Source: an uncultured Collinsella sp. (GTDB lineage Bacteria; Actinomycetota; Coriobacteriia; Coriobacteriales; Coriobacteriaceae). From it: 5,983 nucleotides of DNA. The position numbers and the translations under genes were made by a program. Shown in pieces: positions 5,959 through 5,983 of the stretch (within the stretch, counting starts at the first letter, position 1; each line of letters begins with the position of its first letter). The notes beneath the pieces are model-generated. The model was not told the origin of the DNA, did not search any database, and worked only from the letters and a program-made list of their open reading frames with translations. The stretch covers positions 1 through 5,983 of the forward strand of contig USGN01000080.1 in NCBI GenBank assembly GCA_900554255.1. The letters are read 5' to 3'.

Positions 5959-5983
5959 AAAAACGGGGCGCCGCCAAACACAG
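5959..5983 (-). terminator. Possible 3' half of an upstream gene's terminator
   Basis: On the minus strand the window enters with GGCGGCGCCCCG (5964-5975) followed by TTTTT (5959-5963). This matches the descending arm plus T-tract of an intrinsic terminator like the CCCCCG-TTTTTT one at 2018-2053. The other arm would lie beyond the edge, so this is only suggestive. If real, little room is left for a promoter between it and the glycosyltransferase ribosome binding site, so the unit might depend on read-through or an overlapping promoter. Confidence 0.3.

Noticed and set aside
1..5983. CRISPR arrays, insertion sequences, integrase or toxin-antitoxin genes, rRNA
   Set aside because: No repeat-spacer pattern, terminal inverted repeats, transposase motifs or rRNA segments were seen anywhere in the window.

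Overview
The window is a GC-rich bacterial chromosome segment in which every convincing gene lies on the minus strand, so transcription runs from high to low coordinates. S12, S7 and EF-G are of actinobacterial character. Together with the C/G-ending codons, strong AAGGAG-type ribosome binding sites and a LytS/LytTR two-component pair, they suggest a gut-type anaerobic actinobacterium of the Coriobacteriia (Collinsella-like). The taxon is an inference from protein flavour, not a database result.

In transcription order the layout is as follows. (1) 5936-2620 is a three-gene unit: a GT-A/family 2-like glycosyltransferase, a LytS-class sensor histidine kinase whose ATG overlaps the glycosyltransferase stop codon (ATGA), and a LytTR-type response regulator, closed by an intrinsic terminator at 2565-2613. 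(2) 2528-2061 is a small YfcE/MJ0936-type metallophosphoesterase, closed by a perfect 15-bp, probably bidirectional terminator at 2019-2053. (3) About 420 bases without a recognised gene (1638-2060) hold that terminator, a structured stretch (about 1811-2017) ending in a terminator-like hairpin, a good sigma-70-type promoter (-35 at 1754-1759, -10 at 1731-1736, 17-bp spacer) and the leader of the next operon. (4) 1637-1 is the str operon rpsL-rpsG-fusA; fusA runs off the left edge after 231 codons.

Functionally, the left part is core translation machinery: decoding-centre protein S12, 30S head protein S7 and translocase EF-G. The right part looks like a regulatory module in which a membrane histidine kinase and its LytTR regulator are co-translated with a cytoplasmic glycosyltransferase, perhaps linking signal sensing to surface glycan synthesis; that link rests on operon structure only.

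Most of the window is ordinary housekeeping sequence. The points worth a second look are: S12 naturally carries Arg at position 88, the position of the classical Lys-to-Arg streptomycin-resistance substitution; rpsL starts with TTG; EF-G has an NKYD G4 motif; a strong hairpin sits between rpsL and rpsG where S7 autoregulation operates in E. coli; a structured, possibly transcribed stretch lies upstream of the str promoter; and the glycosyltransferase is tightly coupled to a short-sensor LytS kinase. I did not find clear evidence of a wholly new system.
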